Below, piece by piece: positions 1 to 8,256 of a stretch of 34,549 nucleotides of DNA. The position numbers and the translations under genes are program-made. How positions within the stretch are numbered: position 1 is the first letter of the stretch; the number at the start of each line of letters is the position of its first letter. A model generated the notes under the pieces. It did not search any database. It saw only the letters and a program-made list of their open reading frames with translations, and was not told where the DNA came from. This stretch comes from a bacterium (GTDB taxonomy: Bacteria; Actinomycetota; Acidimicrobiia; Spongiisociales; Spongiisociaceae): NCBI GenBank assembly GCA_028821575.1, contig JAPPFW010000020.1:1-34549 (forward strand). Reading direction: 5' to 3'.

Positions 1-400
1 GCGGGCCCAGGGCGATCCAGGGGATGGAATTGACAACGGTGGCCAGGCGCCCGATGCCCCGGCGGAGCGGGATGATGACCAGCCCGATGATGGCCAGAGA
101 GATTCCGAGTGCCATCCCGGCGGCGAATCCCCGCACCGCGTCCCGGATCGTGCCTGCGGCTGCCCGACGCAGGATTTCCCTGTCATCGGAGAGAGACTTG
201 AGTACATCAGTGAAAGGCGGCCAACCCCTACCGAACGCCTCGGCTTGGCCGACCAGTTCCCAGGCGGCGAGGAGGACCCCCACACCGACAATCCCCAGAG
301 CGGCTGATCGCCAGCCCGATATGACCTTTGCGGGGATGGCTAAGCGCCCTTCGCTCGACCGGAATCGGTGCCACCTCGGCACGCCGCACCCCACCACCAT
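1..400 (-). CDS. ABC transporter permease, SsuC/TauC type (partial, runs off left edge)
   Basis: The minus strand reads open from 400 to the window edge, giving the first 133 residues of a membrane protein. A first transmembrane segment lies near residues 33-47 (AALGIVGVGVLLAAWEL). A second follows near residues 93-107, and the visible part ends in the motif NSIPWIALGP, typical of permeases of the nitrate/sulfonate/taurine ABC family just before the cytoplasmic loop that contacts the ATPase. The role would be the membrane channel for a small anion or amine import system; the partner ATPase and binding protein are outside the window. The start is uncertain: ATG at 400 gives a normal N-terminus, but the frame stays open to ATG codons at 481 and 484. 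The opposite strand is also open here and is a shadow. Confidence 0.75.
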   Translation of the reverse strand, partial: MVVGCGVPRWHRFRSSEGRLAIPAKVISGWRSAALGIVGVGVLLAAWELVGQAEAFGRGWPPFTDVLKSLSDDREILRRAAAGTIRDAVRGFAAGMALGISLAIIGLVIIPLRRGIGRLATVVNSIPWIALGP

Positions 401-607
401 CGACCCGGTCGTGACGGTGACGAGGTCGCCACAGCCAACCGTGTGTAGCTGAAACCGAACCCTCCGGTTGCCATGTCCCATCATCCCTTCGGGAGCTAGC
501 CCAGATTCGAGGATCTTACCCGCCGGGCCAACCCGGCAAGCAGGACCGAATCCACGGTGTGCCGGTGTGCGCGACTAGCGTTGCAACCCGGCACCCAGAG
601 GGACTAC

Positions 608-1258
608 ATGAGGATTTTCACCGTTCAGGCCAACCTTCGCGATGAACACCTGGAGAGATTCGTGACGGCATCGATCGCCAATGCGAGTGCCTCCGTCACG
701 ACTGAACCGGGGTGTCGCCGCTTCGACATCTTCCGCGACGACGCGGATGCCGCGAGGGTGGGATTCAACGAGATCTACGACGATGCTCGGGCAACCGATG
801 CCCATGAGAACTCGACACATTTCGCGACCTGGTTGTCAGCAACCGAAGGGATGCTCGATCAATTGGTGTGGGCGAAGTGCCGCAACCTGTTCACCGCAGG
901 GACGGCATCCCGCACCGGAACCGCCGATCCCTCATCAACCGGCGGAATCGGGGTTTACCAGGCGCGTCTCTCGCTGCGGGCAGATGATGCCGACAGCTTC
1001 ATCGCCTCGGTGACGGAGCAGGCTCGATCTGCGGTGGCAAACGAACAGGCGCTACTCCGGTTCGACATCAACCAGAACATCGACGTCCCGACCGAAGTCT
1101 GGCTCTACAAGGTCCATGCCGATCCCGAGGCCGGGAGAGCCCACGCGACGGCGCCGTACACGGCTGCCCATCTCGATCGATTCGGCGAGTACTACTCAGC
1201 CGGGTCGCCGGGCCCTATCTCCGGAAGGAACATCTGGCCTCCTGACGCCGGATGGTGA
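608..1258 (+). CDS. Tandem ABM-domain protein (antibiotic biosynthesis monooxygenase-like)
   Basis: This 216-residue protein appears to be two dimeric alpha/beta-barrel (ABM) domains in one chain. The first, residues 1-83, begins MRIFTVQANL and has the typical pattern of a strand, a helix, ACxRF-like (PGCRRFDIF), then NEIYDD and a HxxTxHF-like stretch (HENSTHFATW). The second, from about residue 116, repeats it: VYQARLSL, LLRFDINQN, EVWLYKVH and a related ending. ABM domains occur in quinol monooxygenases, LsrG-like isomerases and haem-degrading enzymes, so the reaction cannot be fixed. The start at 608 is chosen because AGAGG lies six bases before it and homology begins immediately. It converges with the nitrilase gene downstream. 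Confidence 0.7.
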   Translation: MRIFTVQANLRDEHLERFVTASIANASASVTTEPGCRRFDIFRDDADAARVGFNEIYDDARATDAHENSTHFATWLSATEGMLDQLVWAKCRNLFTAGTASRTGTADPSSTGGIGVYQARLSLRADDADSFIASVTEQARSAVANEQALLRFDINQNIDVPTEVWLYKVHADPEAGRAHATAPYTAAHLDRFGEYYSAGSPGPISGRNIWPPDAGW

Positions 1259-1328
1259 CCCCACCTGGGTCCTATCCCGGCTGCGATGGGTGTCCGGCGT
1301 TATCGAGCCGGAGAGCGCGAACCCTCGG

Positions 1329-2282
1329 TTAACGGCGCGGGGTGACTTGGAACGAGAAGAGGTCGGAACGACTGTAATGACCGGCGACATCGAGATCGAA
1401 CTTCCCTCTGATGGTATTCGAGAGGTCGATCTCGGCGACCAGGATCTTCTCGCTGCCATAGTGGGGACCAGCCAGGACTTCGCCGAACGGATCCACGATA
1501 CAGCTGCCTCCCCGGGTCACCACCTGGTCGGGATCATCTCCGAAGGCGGAGGTGTAGTCGGCGGGATAGTCGGCACGGGTGGTGTACTGGTTGGCGGAGA
1601 GCACGTAGCAACGGCCCTCCACCGCGATGTGTCGCATCGACGCGGTCCAACTGTCCCTGGCGTCGGCGGTGGGAGCGCACCAGATCTGGACATCCTGCCG
1701 GTACAGGGCGTAACGGAGCAACGGCATGTAGTTCTCCCAGCATATGGCAGCCCCCAGGTTGCCGTACCTGGTCCGATGGACCTCCAGCGTGGACCCGTCC
1801 CCGAATCCCCAGATGAGGCGCTCGGACCCTGTGGGCATCACCTTCCGGTGCTTGGCATAGAGGCCCTCCCCGGGCGAGAAGAACAGAACCGAGCAGTACA
1901 GGGTGCTCCCGCCCCGCTCGATGACTCCGATCACGATGTCAAGGGCCAGTTCGCATGACACCTCCGCAAGCCGGTCGGTCACCGGGCCGGGCACATCCAC
2001 CGCCGAGTCCCAGTAACGGAGGAACATGTCCCGTCCGGCCCTGCTCCTGGACCCGACCACCGCTCCGAAGTCGAGACCGCGCGGGTAGGCGGACAGGAAC
2101 GCCTCGGGGAACACCACCAGGTCGGCACCCTTGGACCTAGCATGCGTGGCCAGATCGATCGCTTTGTCCAGCGTGGCCTCCCGATCGAAACCGACCGGCG
2201 CAGCCTGCACGACCGCCGCCGCGAAGATCCGTCTCGACGGGTGGTCAGCCGCGGAGTGCTCGTTAGGATCGGCCATCGACAT
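1329..2282 (-). CDS. Nitrilase / carbon-nitrogen hydrolase
   Basis: A 317-residue cytosolic hydrolase of the nitrilase branch of the carbon-nitrogen hydrolase superfamily, which converts nitriles to carboxylic acids and ammonia through a cysteine thioimidate. The catalytic Glu-Lys-Cys triad is visible: E60 in FPEAF, K147 in KHRKVMPTGSER and C181 in ICWENYMPLLR. The CWENYMPL form and the conserved GSERLIWG segment are those of true nitrilases rather than amidases or N-carbamoylases. Length is normal for the family. ATG at 2282 and ATG at 2276 are both possible and neither has a clear ribosome site. The substrate is unknown; arylacetonitriles, aliphatic nitriles and cyanide are all handled by this branch. 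Confidence 0.85.
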   Translation of the reverse strand: MSMADPNEHSAADHPSRRIFAAAVVQAAPVGFDREATLDKAIDLATHARSKGADLVVFPEAFLSAYPRGLDFGAVVGSRSRAGRDMFLRYWDSAVDVPGPVTDRLAEVSCELALDIVIGVIERGGSTLYCSVLFFSPGEGLYAKHRKVMPTGSERLIWGFGDGSTLEVHRTRYGNLGAAICWENYMPLLRYALYRQDVQIWCAPTADARDSWTASMRHIAVEGRCYVLSANQYTTRADYPADYTSAFGDDPDQVVTRGGSCIVDPFGEVLAGPHYGSEKILVAEIDLSNTIRGKFDLDVAGHYSRSDLFSFQVTPRR

Positions 2283-2383
2283 CGCCGATAGAGGCTAGCG
2301 GTCTGTCTGTGAATTGATCAGGCAGACCACTCGTACCGGCAGGGTCTGCGAGAGCAGCCGCCCAGATCTCCCAGGGGGTTCCA

Positions 2384-2821
2384 ATGTGTGTCCGAAGGTT
2401 CACAGAAGTCGAGGCCTACCAGCACGCCGACGACGGCTACTACTACCGCCCGCTGGTCGCCGGGAAGGAGCTGTTCTCCTACGTAGCGCACGTCCCCGCC
2501 GGCGGTTACATGCCACCCGACGCAGAGGAGGCCGAGCTGTTCGAGCTGTCCCTGTTCATGCTGGAGGGACAACTCGACGGGATACTCGACGAGGACCGGG
2601 TACCCCTCACTGCAGGGGACGCACTGCACATTCCGAGAGGCATGCCTTTCGGCGTGGAGAACAAGGGCTCGGCGACGGTCTCCTTCGTCTTGAGCTTCGC
2701 TCCCCCGCCTCCCAACGTCAACCTCGCCGCGATGAAGCAGGCGGCCGTCGACCGGGGGCGGGTGGTTGTCGAAGCCTCAGATGTCGAGGACGTGGTCGGC
2801 CCGGTCACCTTCCCCCGATAG
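2384..2821 (+). CDS. Cupin-domain protein lacking the usual metal-binding histidines
   Basis: A 145-residue single-domain cupin. The core is recognisable: a glycine-rich strand (HVPAGGYMPP), the ELSLFMLEGQLDGIL segment matching motif 1, then AGDALHIPRGMPFGVEN matching motif 2 (G-x5-PxG-x2-H-x3-N). Motif 1 has no HxH and motif 2 has Phe in place of its histidine, so the usual metal site is missing and the barrel may bind a ligand without a metal or serve structurally. The start at 2384 follows a GGGGG run at a workable distance. The next gene begins 34 bases after the stop on the same strand, so the two probably form an operon and the cupin may act on, or sense, the hydrolase substrate. Confidence 0.7.
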   Translation: MCVRRFTEVEAYQHADDGYYYRPLVAGKELFSYVAHVPAGGYMPPDAEEAELFELSLFMLEGQLDGILDEDRVPLTAGDALHIPRGMPFGVENKGSATVSFVLSFAPPPPNVNLAAMKQAAVDRGRVVVEASDVEDVVGPVTFPR

Positions 2822-2855
2822 TGTCGGTGCCTGCCGGCCCGCAGGCGGTGACCCG

Positions 2856-3884
2856 ATGAGCGCGAACCGTTACTACCGGGAAGAGAACCGTGCTGTCGAT
2901 GCCGGCAGCGCAACGCTGTCCGGGACGCTCACCCTTCCCGCCACGAAGGGCCCGTGGCCGGTGACGCTCCTCCTGGGAGGCACGTTCTCGGATCTGCGGG
3001 ATGCGGATGTGGATCCCAGGTTATGGCCGGGAGTACCGAAGCGCGGCATGTATGCCATCCTTGCCCGGGGGCTGGCGGAGGCGGGCATTGCCTCGTTCCG
3101 CTTCGACCGCAGGGGCGCCGGTGAAAGTACGGGAGAGTTGGGAGTCCGGCGTGCCCAGGAGGTCGCCGATGCCGGGGCCGTGTGGCGATGGGTCCGCTCC
3201 CTGCCGGAGTGCAACCAGAGGGCGGCCATGCTCGGCCACAGCGCCGGCGCTTACGTGCTGTGCCGGGTGGCGCACGAAGTGGGTCAGCCCGATGCAGCGG
3301 TGCTCCAGGGCGCCCTGTACCGCACGATCGCCGAACTCCTCGTGTACAACTACGGGCTGGTTCGCGAGTACCTGAGCCTCGGGCAATCAGAGGCCGCATG
3401 GGTGAGGGAGAACTCACCGAAGGCCCACGAGGATGCGATGATGATGGGGGCCATCGTCGAGGCGATCGAGAACAGAGAACCGCAGGCCGTCGCGGAGCTA
3501 GATGGCGAGACGAGAACCCGTGACCTGTCGAGCCTGCGGTACGACCTGGACCTTCCTCCCGAGGAGCAGTTCCGCCACCTGTCCGCACCCACACTCGTTC
3601 TGCACGCCTCCGAGGATCTGAATGTCCCCGTGGAGGACGCCTTCGACACGGTCCGCGCCCTGTGGGCCGCCGGGAACCGGGACGTGGAGTTGAGGGTGGT
3701 CCCGGGCGCCAACCACTCGTTCCAGTTGGACGCCGAGGACTGCGAAACCCGGGTGCAGGAGAAGATCACGATGAAGAACTTCGGACGACCCTTCCATCCC
3801 CTCTATCCGGCGGTCGTCATCCACTACCTGGCTAGAAAGCTCCTCTGCCCCCCGCCGGATGTCATCATCAGCCGAGCAGAGTGA
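2856..3884 (+). CDS. Alpha/beta hydrolase
   Basis: A 342-residue serine hydrolase of the alpha/beta fold. The nucleophile elbow is GHSAG (residues 127-131, Ser129). The acid is likely in HASEDLNVP and the histidine in GANHSF near residues 285-290. The oxyanion region is LLLGGTFSDLRD near residues 38-49, and FRFDRRGAGES is the conserved strand just before. It resembles acyl-peptidase/dienelactone-hydrolase-like members used on esters or lactones; no signal peptide is seen, so it is cytosolic. The frame is open further upstream, but ATG at 2856 lies just after the cupin stop and begins the conserved N-terminus. The substrate is unknown. Confidence 0.8.
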   Translation: MSANRYYREENRAVDAGSATLSGTLTLPATKGPWPVTLLLGGTFSDLRDADVDPRLWPGVPKRGMYAILARGLAEAGIASFRFDRRGAGESTGELGVRRAQEVADAGAVWRWVRSLPECNQRAAMLGHSAGAYVLCRVAHEVGQPDAAVLQGALYRTIAELLVYNYGLVREYLSLGQSEAAWVRENSPKAHEDAMMMGAIVEAIENREPQAVAELDGETRTRDLSSLRYDLDLPPEEQFRHLSAPTLVLHASEDLNVPVEDAFDTVRALWAAGNRDVELRVVPGANHSFQLDAEDCETRVQEKITMKNFGRPFHPLYPAVVIHYLARKLLCPPPDVIISRAE

Positions 3885-4307
3885 TTCACCCGACTCGTCG
3901 TACCATGGGCAACCCAACATCCACACGCGCGTCGATAGGACATAGAGTCATGCACAGCATGTTCACCATTCTTTGTACAGAACTGACATTGTACTAATCC
4001 AGGGTACCAACGCACCCGTTGACGTCCATGAGCAACGCTCACATCGAGCGCGCCTCTTCCTCGACCGGCTTCTGGACGGCGACAACCTTGACCTTCCCGG
4101 GGACACACGCGACCTGCTCGGATACGCCGAGATGGCCTTGCAACGGCTTACCCGAGCCGTCCTGATCAGGGGCTATATGGAGTTGACCCGGAAACCCATC
4201 GCTCCCAGGACGGCCTCGTGTCCGACGCGAGACCGTCACTAACCTCGATCACACGCGCAGAAGTGGGCTCATCCGAGCCCGATCGCGAGTTACAGGAGAG
4301 TCTCGCT
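3885..4307. other. Intergenic region with no convincing gene
   Basis: These 423 bases separate the hydrolase from the amidohydrolase. A short open frame across 3973-4242 shows no family resemblance and no ribosome site. The stretch near 3960-4000 is less GC-rich and carries TTGTAC twice, 17 bases apart (about 3973 and 3990), which could belong to a promoter or operator. AGGAG at about 4294 is the ribosome site of the next gene. Confidence 0.4.
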
Positions 4308-5729
4308 ATGTCTCAAGAGCAGACTTGCGATTTGCTCGTCACGGGGGGAGCGGTGATCACGGTCGACGACCGGCGCCGGGTAATCGATCCGGGCGCGGTG
4401 GCTATCACCGGGGAGCGGATCGCGGATGTTGGAACCCTCGACGACCTGAGTTACTACGTGGCGAACCGTGTGATCGACGCTTCCGGTGCGGCGGTCCTGC
4501 CCGGGTTCGTGGACACCCACCAGCACCTGTTCCAGTACCTGACCCGGGGTCTGGGCGAAGGCTTGGAGTTGTGGCCGTGGTTGTCCGACTTCATGTGGCC
4601 GGTGACCACCGCCATCTCCCCCGCGGAGGCGAGGATAGGAGCGCAACTGGGGGCCGTAGAAGCGGCCCGCGCCGGCGTCACCACGATCCTGGACAACCAC
4701 TACGCGCCCACCGACTTCCAGTCCACACTGGCGGTGGCGGACGCCATCGCCTCGGTCGGATTGCGCGGTGCGGTTGCCAGGGGCATGACCGGGGAACTGA
4801 CCGAGATGGCGGCCAAGCACGACTTGGAGGGTGAGTTGTTCCGCTACTCCAACCAGGAGGAGATCGACATCACTCGGGCCTGCATCGAGGCCCGCCCACC
4901 CGGCGCCCGCGTCGGCGTCTGGCCGGCGCCCCTCAACATCATCTATGTCGACCAGCAGCTCGTGGTCGATGCGGTCGGCCTGGCTCGCGAGACAGGCACC
5001 GGCTGGCACTCGCACTGCTCGGAGGCAGCAAACGACCCGGTTTTCTACCTGGAGGAATACGATCGCAGGCCGGTCGAGTGGCTGGCGGAACGGGGCCTGT
5101 TGGACCAGCGAGCCACCCTGGCCCACGGGATCTTCCTGGATGACCGCGAGGTCGAACTGGTCGGGGACTCCCGGACCGGCGTCGCCTACTGCCCCATCTC
5201 CCATCAGTACATCGCCTTGGGGGTGATGCGTCTGCGCGACTTGCGCAGGGCCGGCGCCACCGTCGGCCTCGGTCTCGACGGGGGAAGCGGGCACCGGCTG
5301 GACATGTTCGCCTGCATGAAGCAGGCGGTCCTCCTGCAGCGCGTCCACACGCAGAACCCCACGGAGTCGAACGGTGAAGAGGCTATCGAGATGGCCACGA
5401 GGATCGGCGCCGAGTACATGGGGATCGAAGCCGGCGTGATCGCCCCCGGAAAGCTTGCGGACCTGGTGATAGTGGACCAGTCCGCTCCCCACCATGCACC
5501 GCTCCACCGGACGGTGGCTTCGGTCGTCTACTCGACCAGTCCCTCCGATGTGACCCACACGATCGTCGGGGGCGAGGTCATCTACGAGGACGGGCGCTGC
5601 ACCATGGTGGACGAAGCAGCGGTAGTGGAGGAAGCCAACGGGCGAGCCGCCGACCTCGTGTCGCGGGCGGGGCTGATCCCCCTGCTCGAGCCGTGGCGCG
5701 CACCACCGGCGGCTTCGGGCAAGCAGTGA
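4308..5729 (+). CDS. TRZ/ATZ-family amidohydrolase (cytosine deaminase-like)
   Basis: A 473-residue metal-dependent hydrolase of the amidohydrolase superfamily, the branch holding chlorotriazine hydrolases, guanine deaminases and S-adenosylhomocysteine/thiomethyladenosine deaminases. Metal ligands are in place: H71 and H73 in DTHQHLF, H236 in HSHCSE (with E239), H273 in AHGIFL and D324 in LGLDGG. The N- and C-terminal parts (CDLLVTGG and IAPGKLADLVIVD) form the small composite beta domain typical of the family. ATG at 4308 is chosen because AGGAGAG precedes it by about eight bases; the open frame extends back to 4218. A close paralogue lies at 12331-13734 on the other strand. The reaction is probably hydrolytic deamination or dechlorination-type hydrolysis of a nitrogen ring compound; the substrate is not known. 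Confidence 0.85.
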   Translation: MSQEQTCDLLVTGGAVITVDDRRRVIDPGAVAITGERIADVGTLDDLSYYVANRVIDASGAAVLPGFVDTHQHLFQYLTRGLGEGLELWPWLSDFMWPVTTAISPAEARIGAQLGAVEAARAGVTTILDNHYAPTDFQSTLAVADAIASVGLRGAVARGMTGELTEMAAKHDLEGELFRYSNQEEIDITRACIEARPPGARVGVWPAPLNIIYVDQQLVVDAVGLARETGTGWHSHCSEAANDPVFYLEEYDRRPVEWLAERGLLDQRATLAHGIFLDDREVELVGDSRTGVAYCPISHQYIALGVMRLRDLRRAGATVGLGLDGGSGHRLDMFACMKQAVLLQRVHTQNPTESNGEEAIEMATRIGAEYMGIEAGVIAPGKLADLVIVDQSAPHHAPLHRTVASVVYSTSPSDVTHTIVGGEVIYEDGRCTMVDEAAVVEEANGRAADLVSRAGLIPLLEPWRAPPAASGKQ

Positions 5730-5817
5730 GAACTCGGCTGCAGGATGTCCACAGGGTGGCGGTGGCAAGCGCAGCACCAGCCTTCCACTTACCTCACGGT
5801 CGCGATATGATATGTCT

Positions 5818-6177
5818 ATGACTACTAAGACAAGATACTACAACGTTACCGGGCGGGATCTCCTGGTCAAGGCCCGGAGCTACCTGGCAGAGGACGACCT
5901 GCTGCAAGCCTCCGAGAATGGCTGGGGCGCTGCCGCCCAGATGGTGAAGAGCATCGCCGAAGCCAGGGGATGGCCCCACAATGGGCATCACGAACTATGG
6001 CGTGTGGCCAACCGCCTCGTCGACGAGACCGGAGACCGGGACATTCGGACCGCCTTCGGCTTGGCAGGCGCCCTGCACACCAACTTCTACGAAGGCTGGC
6101 TGCCTCGCGAAACTGTTGAGGACTACCTTGCCCGCGTGGCGGAGTTGATCTCGAAGCTGGAAGCACTTTCCTCCTAG
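5818..6177 (+). CDS. PaREP1/HEPN-like family protein, copy 1
   Basis: A 119-residue helical protein. The central stretch, LLQASENGWGAAAQMVKSIA followed by a GWPHNGHHELWRVANRL segment and HTNFYEGWLP, is what I know from PaREP1-family proteins, which are related in fold to HEPN domains found in toxin-antitoxin and RNA-targeting systems. The molecular role of PaREP1 proteins is not established. ATG at 5818 aligns with the start of copy 2; an in-frame ATG at 5812 is also possible. Copy 2 follows 198 bases downstream. No nucleotidyltransferase (MNT) or other usual HEPN partner lies beside either copy. N-terminal (RYYNVTGRDL) and C-terminal ends differ from copy 2 while the core is identical. Confidence 0.7.
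   Translation: MTTKTRYYNVTGRDLLVKARSYLAEDDLLQASENGWGAAAQMVKSIAEARGWPHNGHHELWRVANRLVDETGDRDIRTAFGLAGALHTNFYEGWLPRETVEDYLARVAELISKLEALSS
5861..6110 (+). repeat. 250-base perfect direct repeat, unit 1
   Basis: Read base by base, 5861-6110 is identical to 6419-6668 (offset 558). Differences resume at once on both sides within the two PaREP1-like genes. Confidence 0.9.
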
Positions 6178-6375
6178 GGTCGGCGCTGGTCGGTACCGTC
6201 ACGCACGGGGTCGAGCAATGCGGTCAGGATGGACAGGCGGGTCCACTACGTAGTTGGCGACGCCGTCCACCTGCCGGCTGGAGCGGCGCCGGATCGAAAC
6301 GAGATCGGCACCACACTCGTAGCTTCCGGGCTCGAGACCGTTGGGAGAGGGACGGCGCGGGTGAATGATATCCCC

Positions 6376-6735
6376 ATGAACACCAAGACACGATACTGCA
6401 ACGTTACCGGGCGGGCCTTCCTGGTCAAGGCCCGGAGCTACCTGGCAGAGGACGACCTGCTGCAAGCCTCCGAGAATGGCTGGGGCGCTGCCGCCCAGAT
6501 GGTGAAGAGCATCGCCGAAGCCAGGGGATGGCCCCACAATGGGCATCACGAACTATGGCGTGTGGCCAACCGCCTCGTCGACGAGACCGGAGACCGGGAC
6601 ATTCGGACCGCCTTCGGCTTGGCAGGCGCCCTGCACACCAACTTCTACGAAGGCTGGCTGCCTCGCGAGAATGTAGAGGACTACCTCGACCAGGTCGCGA
6701 ATCTGCTGTCCAAGCTGGAAGCCCTCGACACCTAG
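6376..6735 (+). CDS. PaREP1/HEPN-like family protein, copy 2
   Basis: The second 119-residue copy, identical to copy 1 from LVKARSY to GWLPRE at protein level and different at both ends (N-terminal RYCNVTGRAF; C-terminal NVEDYLDQVANLLSKLEALDT). ATG at 6376 is chosen because it aligns with the copy 1 start; both copies have ATGATAT a few bases upstream. The open frame extends back to 6229, but that upstream part has no counterpart in copy 1. It could be a paralogue in use or a redundant recent duplicate. The function is not known beyond the family assignment. Confidence 0.7.
   Translation: MNTKTRYCNVTGRAFLVKARSYLAEDDLLQASENGWGAAAQMVKSIAEARGWPHNGHHELWRVANRLVDETGDRDIRTAFGLAGALHTNFYEGWLPRENVEDYLDQVANLLSKLEALDT
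6419..6668 (+). repeat. 250-base perfect direct repeat, unit 2
   Basis: Second unit of the repeat that starts at 5861. It forms the core of copy 2 of the PaREP1-like gene. Confidence 0.9.
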
Positions 6736-7235
6736 CTGGCGGATGCCGGGGGTCTCGGCTAATGACCTCTTATCCTCGCCTGTCACGCACCATCAACTCG
6801 CGAAAAGCGCCGAGGCCCATCCCCGCACAGGGCCCGCCCCCAACCTCCACCTTGCCTGAGTGTGGGCGCGAACCTCTGGTCCGCAACCGTGCAGATGCTC
6901 CGCGATCATGTTCCCTCGGGCGGTCGAGCCGACGCCGAACGCTGGACCACCGGGTGCTTGGTCAGTACCGGTAAGTGTGCCCGGCGGGTGTGACAGGGTC
7001 AACCCCCTCATGCCGTGGGCTGTGCGCCCGCCTCGGACCCATGGCCGGGTCAAGTACCATCATTGGCCATTGGCTCTTCGGGTCAACCAAGCCCCTTGAG
7101 TGGCCGCCCAGCGGGTCGGATGCAGAGAGTCGAGGCATGAACGGGTAGCTTCTGTACGGCTGTGCCGTTCAGGCGGTCTCTCGGAGCCGGGATGGGACGG
7201 CGCCGGAGCAGTCAGTTGTCTCGAAAGGAACACGG
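6736..7235. other. 500-base leader region upstream of the BKACE/Grd-like operon
   Basis: No gene with family resemblance is seen on either strand. The region carries GGGTCAA three times (6996-7002, 7047-7053 and 7080-7086); the first has the dyad GGGT-CA-ACCC. AAAGGAA at about 7225 is the ribosome site for the ATG at 7236. Given its length it may hold the operon promoter and operator sites, but no promoter boxes are clear enough to call. Confidence 0.35.
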
Positions 7236-8201
7236 ATGGGCGAGATCGAAGCGACTTGGGACTTTCGCGACCCGTACCTATGGATGCAGAAGACAGCCCG
7301 GAGCGCGTTGCCGCCCTTGATCATCACCGCGGCTATAAGCGGCGGCGGCCACGGTAAGGAGTCGAACCCAGCCCTGCCGGAGACCCCGGAGGAGCAGGCC
7401 GACGAGGCTCGCCGGGCGTACCAGGCGGGGGCCTCGCAGATTCACGTGCACGTGAGAGATCCGCAGGACTGGAGCCAGTGCAGCGGCAACCCGGAGGACT
7501 ACGGGCGGGTGAACCGGATGATCCGCGAGCAGTGCCCCGATGTGATCATCAACAACAGCACGGGCGGCGGCCCGACCCTCACCATCGAGGAGCGTTATTC
7601 TCCCCTGTTCGCCGATCCGGCGCCCGACGTGGCGACGCTCAACCTCGGACCCTTCGTCTCGCGCTTCACCATGCCCGAGAGGCCCGACCACCTGCCGCAT
7701 CCACGGGGACCCATCGAGTACGACATGTGCAGCGGGACGACCTACGGCGAACTCAACCACTACGCCTCGGTGATCGCCGAGCGCGGTATGAAACCCGAAT
7801 TGGAGATCTACGACCCCGGCCAGTACTGGGTGCTCCGGGACCTGATCTACCACCAGAACGTGACCCCTCCCTACATGGTCCAGTTCGTCCTCGGCGCACA
7901 GACGGCATCTTTCCCGACCCCTGCCAACCTCACGTCGCTCGTCAGCGAGTTGCCCGCCGGAGCCCTGTTCTCGGTGATCGGGACGGGACCCTTCCAGATC
8001 CCGATGAACGTCCTGGGGATCCTCCTGGGCGGCCACGTGCGAGTGGGGCTGGAGGACAACATCTACTACCGGCGGGGAGAGAAGGCGACCGGCAACGCGC
8101 AACTGGTGAGCCGCATCCGGCGGATCGCCGAGGAGATGAACCGGGAGATCGCCACGCCCGCCCAAGCCCGCCAGATGCTCGACCTCCCCCAGGTCGCGTG
8201 A
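7236..8201 (+). CDS. Beta-keto acid cleavage enzyme (BKACE, DUF849 family)
   Basis: A 321-residue TIM-barrel enzyme of the BKACE family, whose members condense a beta-keto acid with acetyl-CoA and split it to acetoacetate and a new CoA ester; the founding member Kce acts on 3-keto-5-aminohexanoate in lysine fermentation. Zinc ligands H70 and H72 are in IHVHVRD, with E273-D274 in GLEDN. NNSTGG (residues 106-111) and TAAISGG near residue 31 are the substrate-binding loops. ATG at 7236 follows AAAGGAA. The gene is first in a plus-strand operon with the GrdE-like and GrdB-like genes (gaps of 55 and 9 bases), so its substrate may be made or consumed by that reductase. Side-chain specificity cannot be read directly. 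Confidence 0.9.
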   Translation: MGEIEATWDFRDPYLWMQKTARSALPPLIITAAISGGGHGKESNPALPETPEEQADEARRAYQAGASQIHVHVRDPQDWSQCSGNPEDYGRVNRMIREQCPDVIINNSTGGGPTLTIEERYSPLFADPAPDVATLNLGPFVSRFTMPERPDHLPHPRGPIEYDMCSGTTYGELNHYASVIAERGMKPELEIYDPGQYWVLRDLIYHQNVTPPYMVQFVLGAQTASFPTPANLTSLVSELPAGALFSVIGTGPFQIPMNVLGILLGGHVRVGLEDNIYYRRGEKATGNAQLVSRIRRIAEEMNREIATPAQARQMLDLPQVA

Positions 8202-8256
8202 GCGACCGCGTGCGCCCGGTGAGCAGCGACCTCTGCGGCGGATCGGGAGGGTCGGG

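Noticed and set aside
24..452. Plus-strand open frame at the left edge
   Set aside because: The opposite strand encodes a clear ABC permease with the NSIPWIALGP motif. The plus-strand product is Pro/Arg/Thr-rich shadow sequence.
1257..1271. GACCC-GGGTC hairpin as a terminator between the ABM and nitrilase genes
   Set aside because: The stem has only five pairs, it overlaps the stop codon and no T-run follows.
3973..4242. Small plus-strand open frame before the amidohydrolase
   Set aside because: No ribosome site, no family resemblance and no ATG at the start. A minus-strand frame overlaps it equally well.
4290..5777. Long minus-strand open frame antisense to the amidohydrolase
   Set aside because: It is a mirror of a GC-rich gene with strong third-position bias. 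The product has low-complexity composition and no family resemblance.
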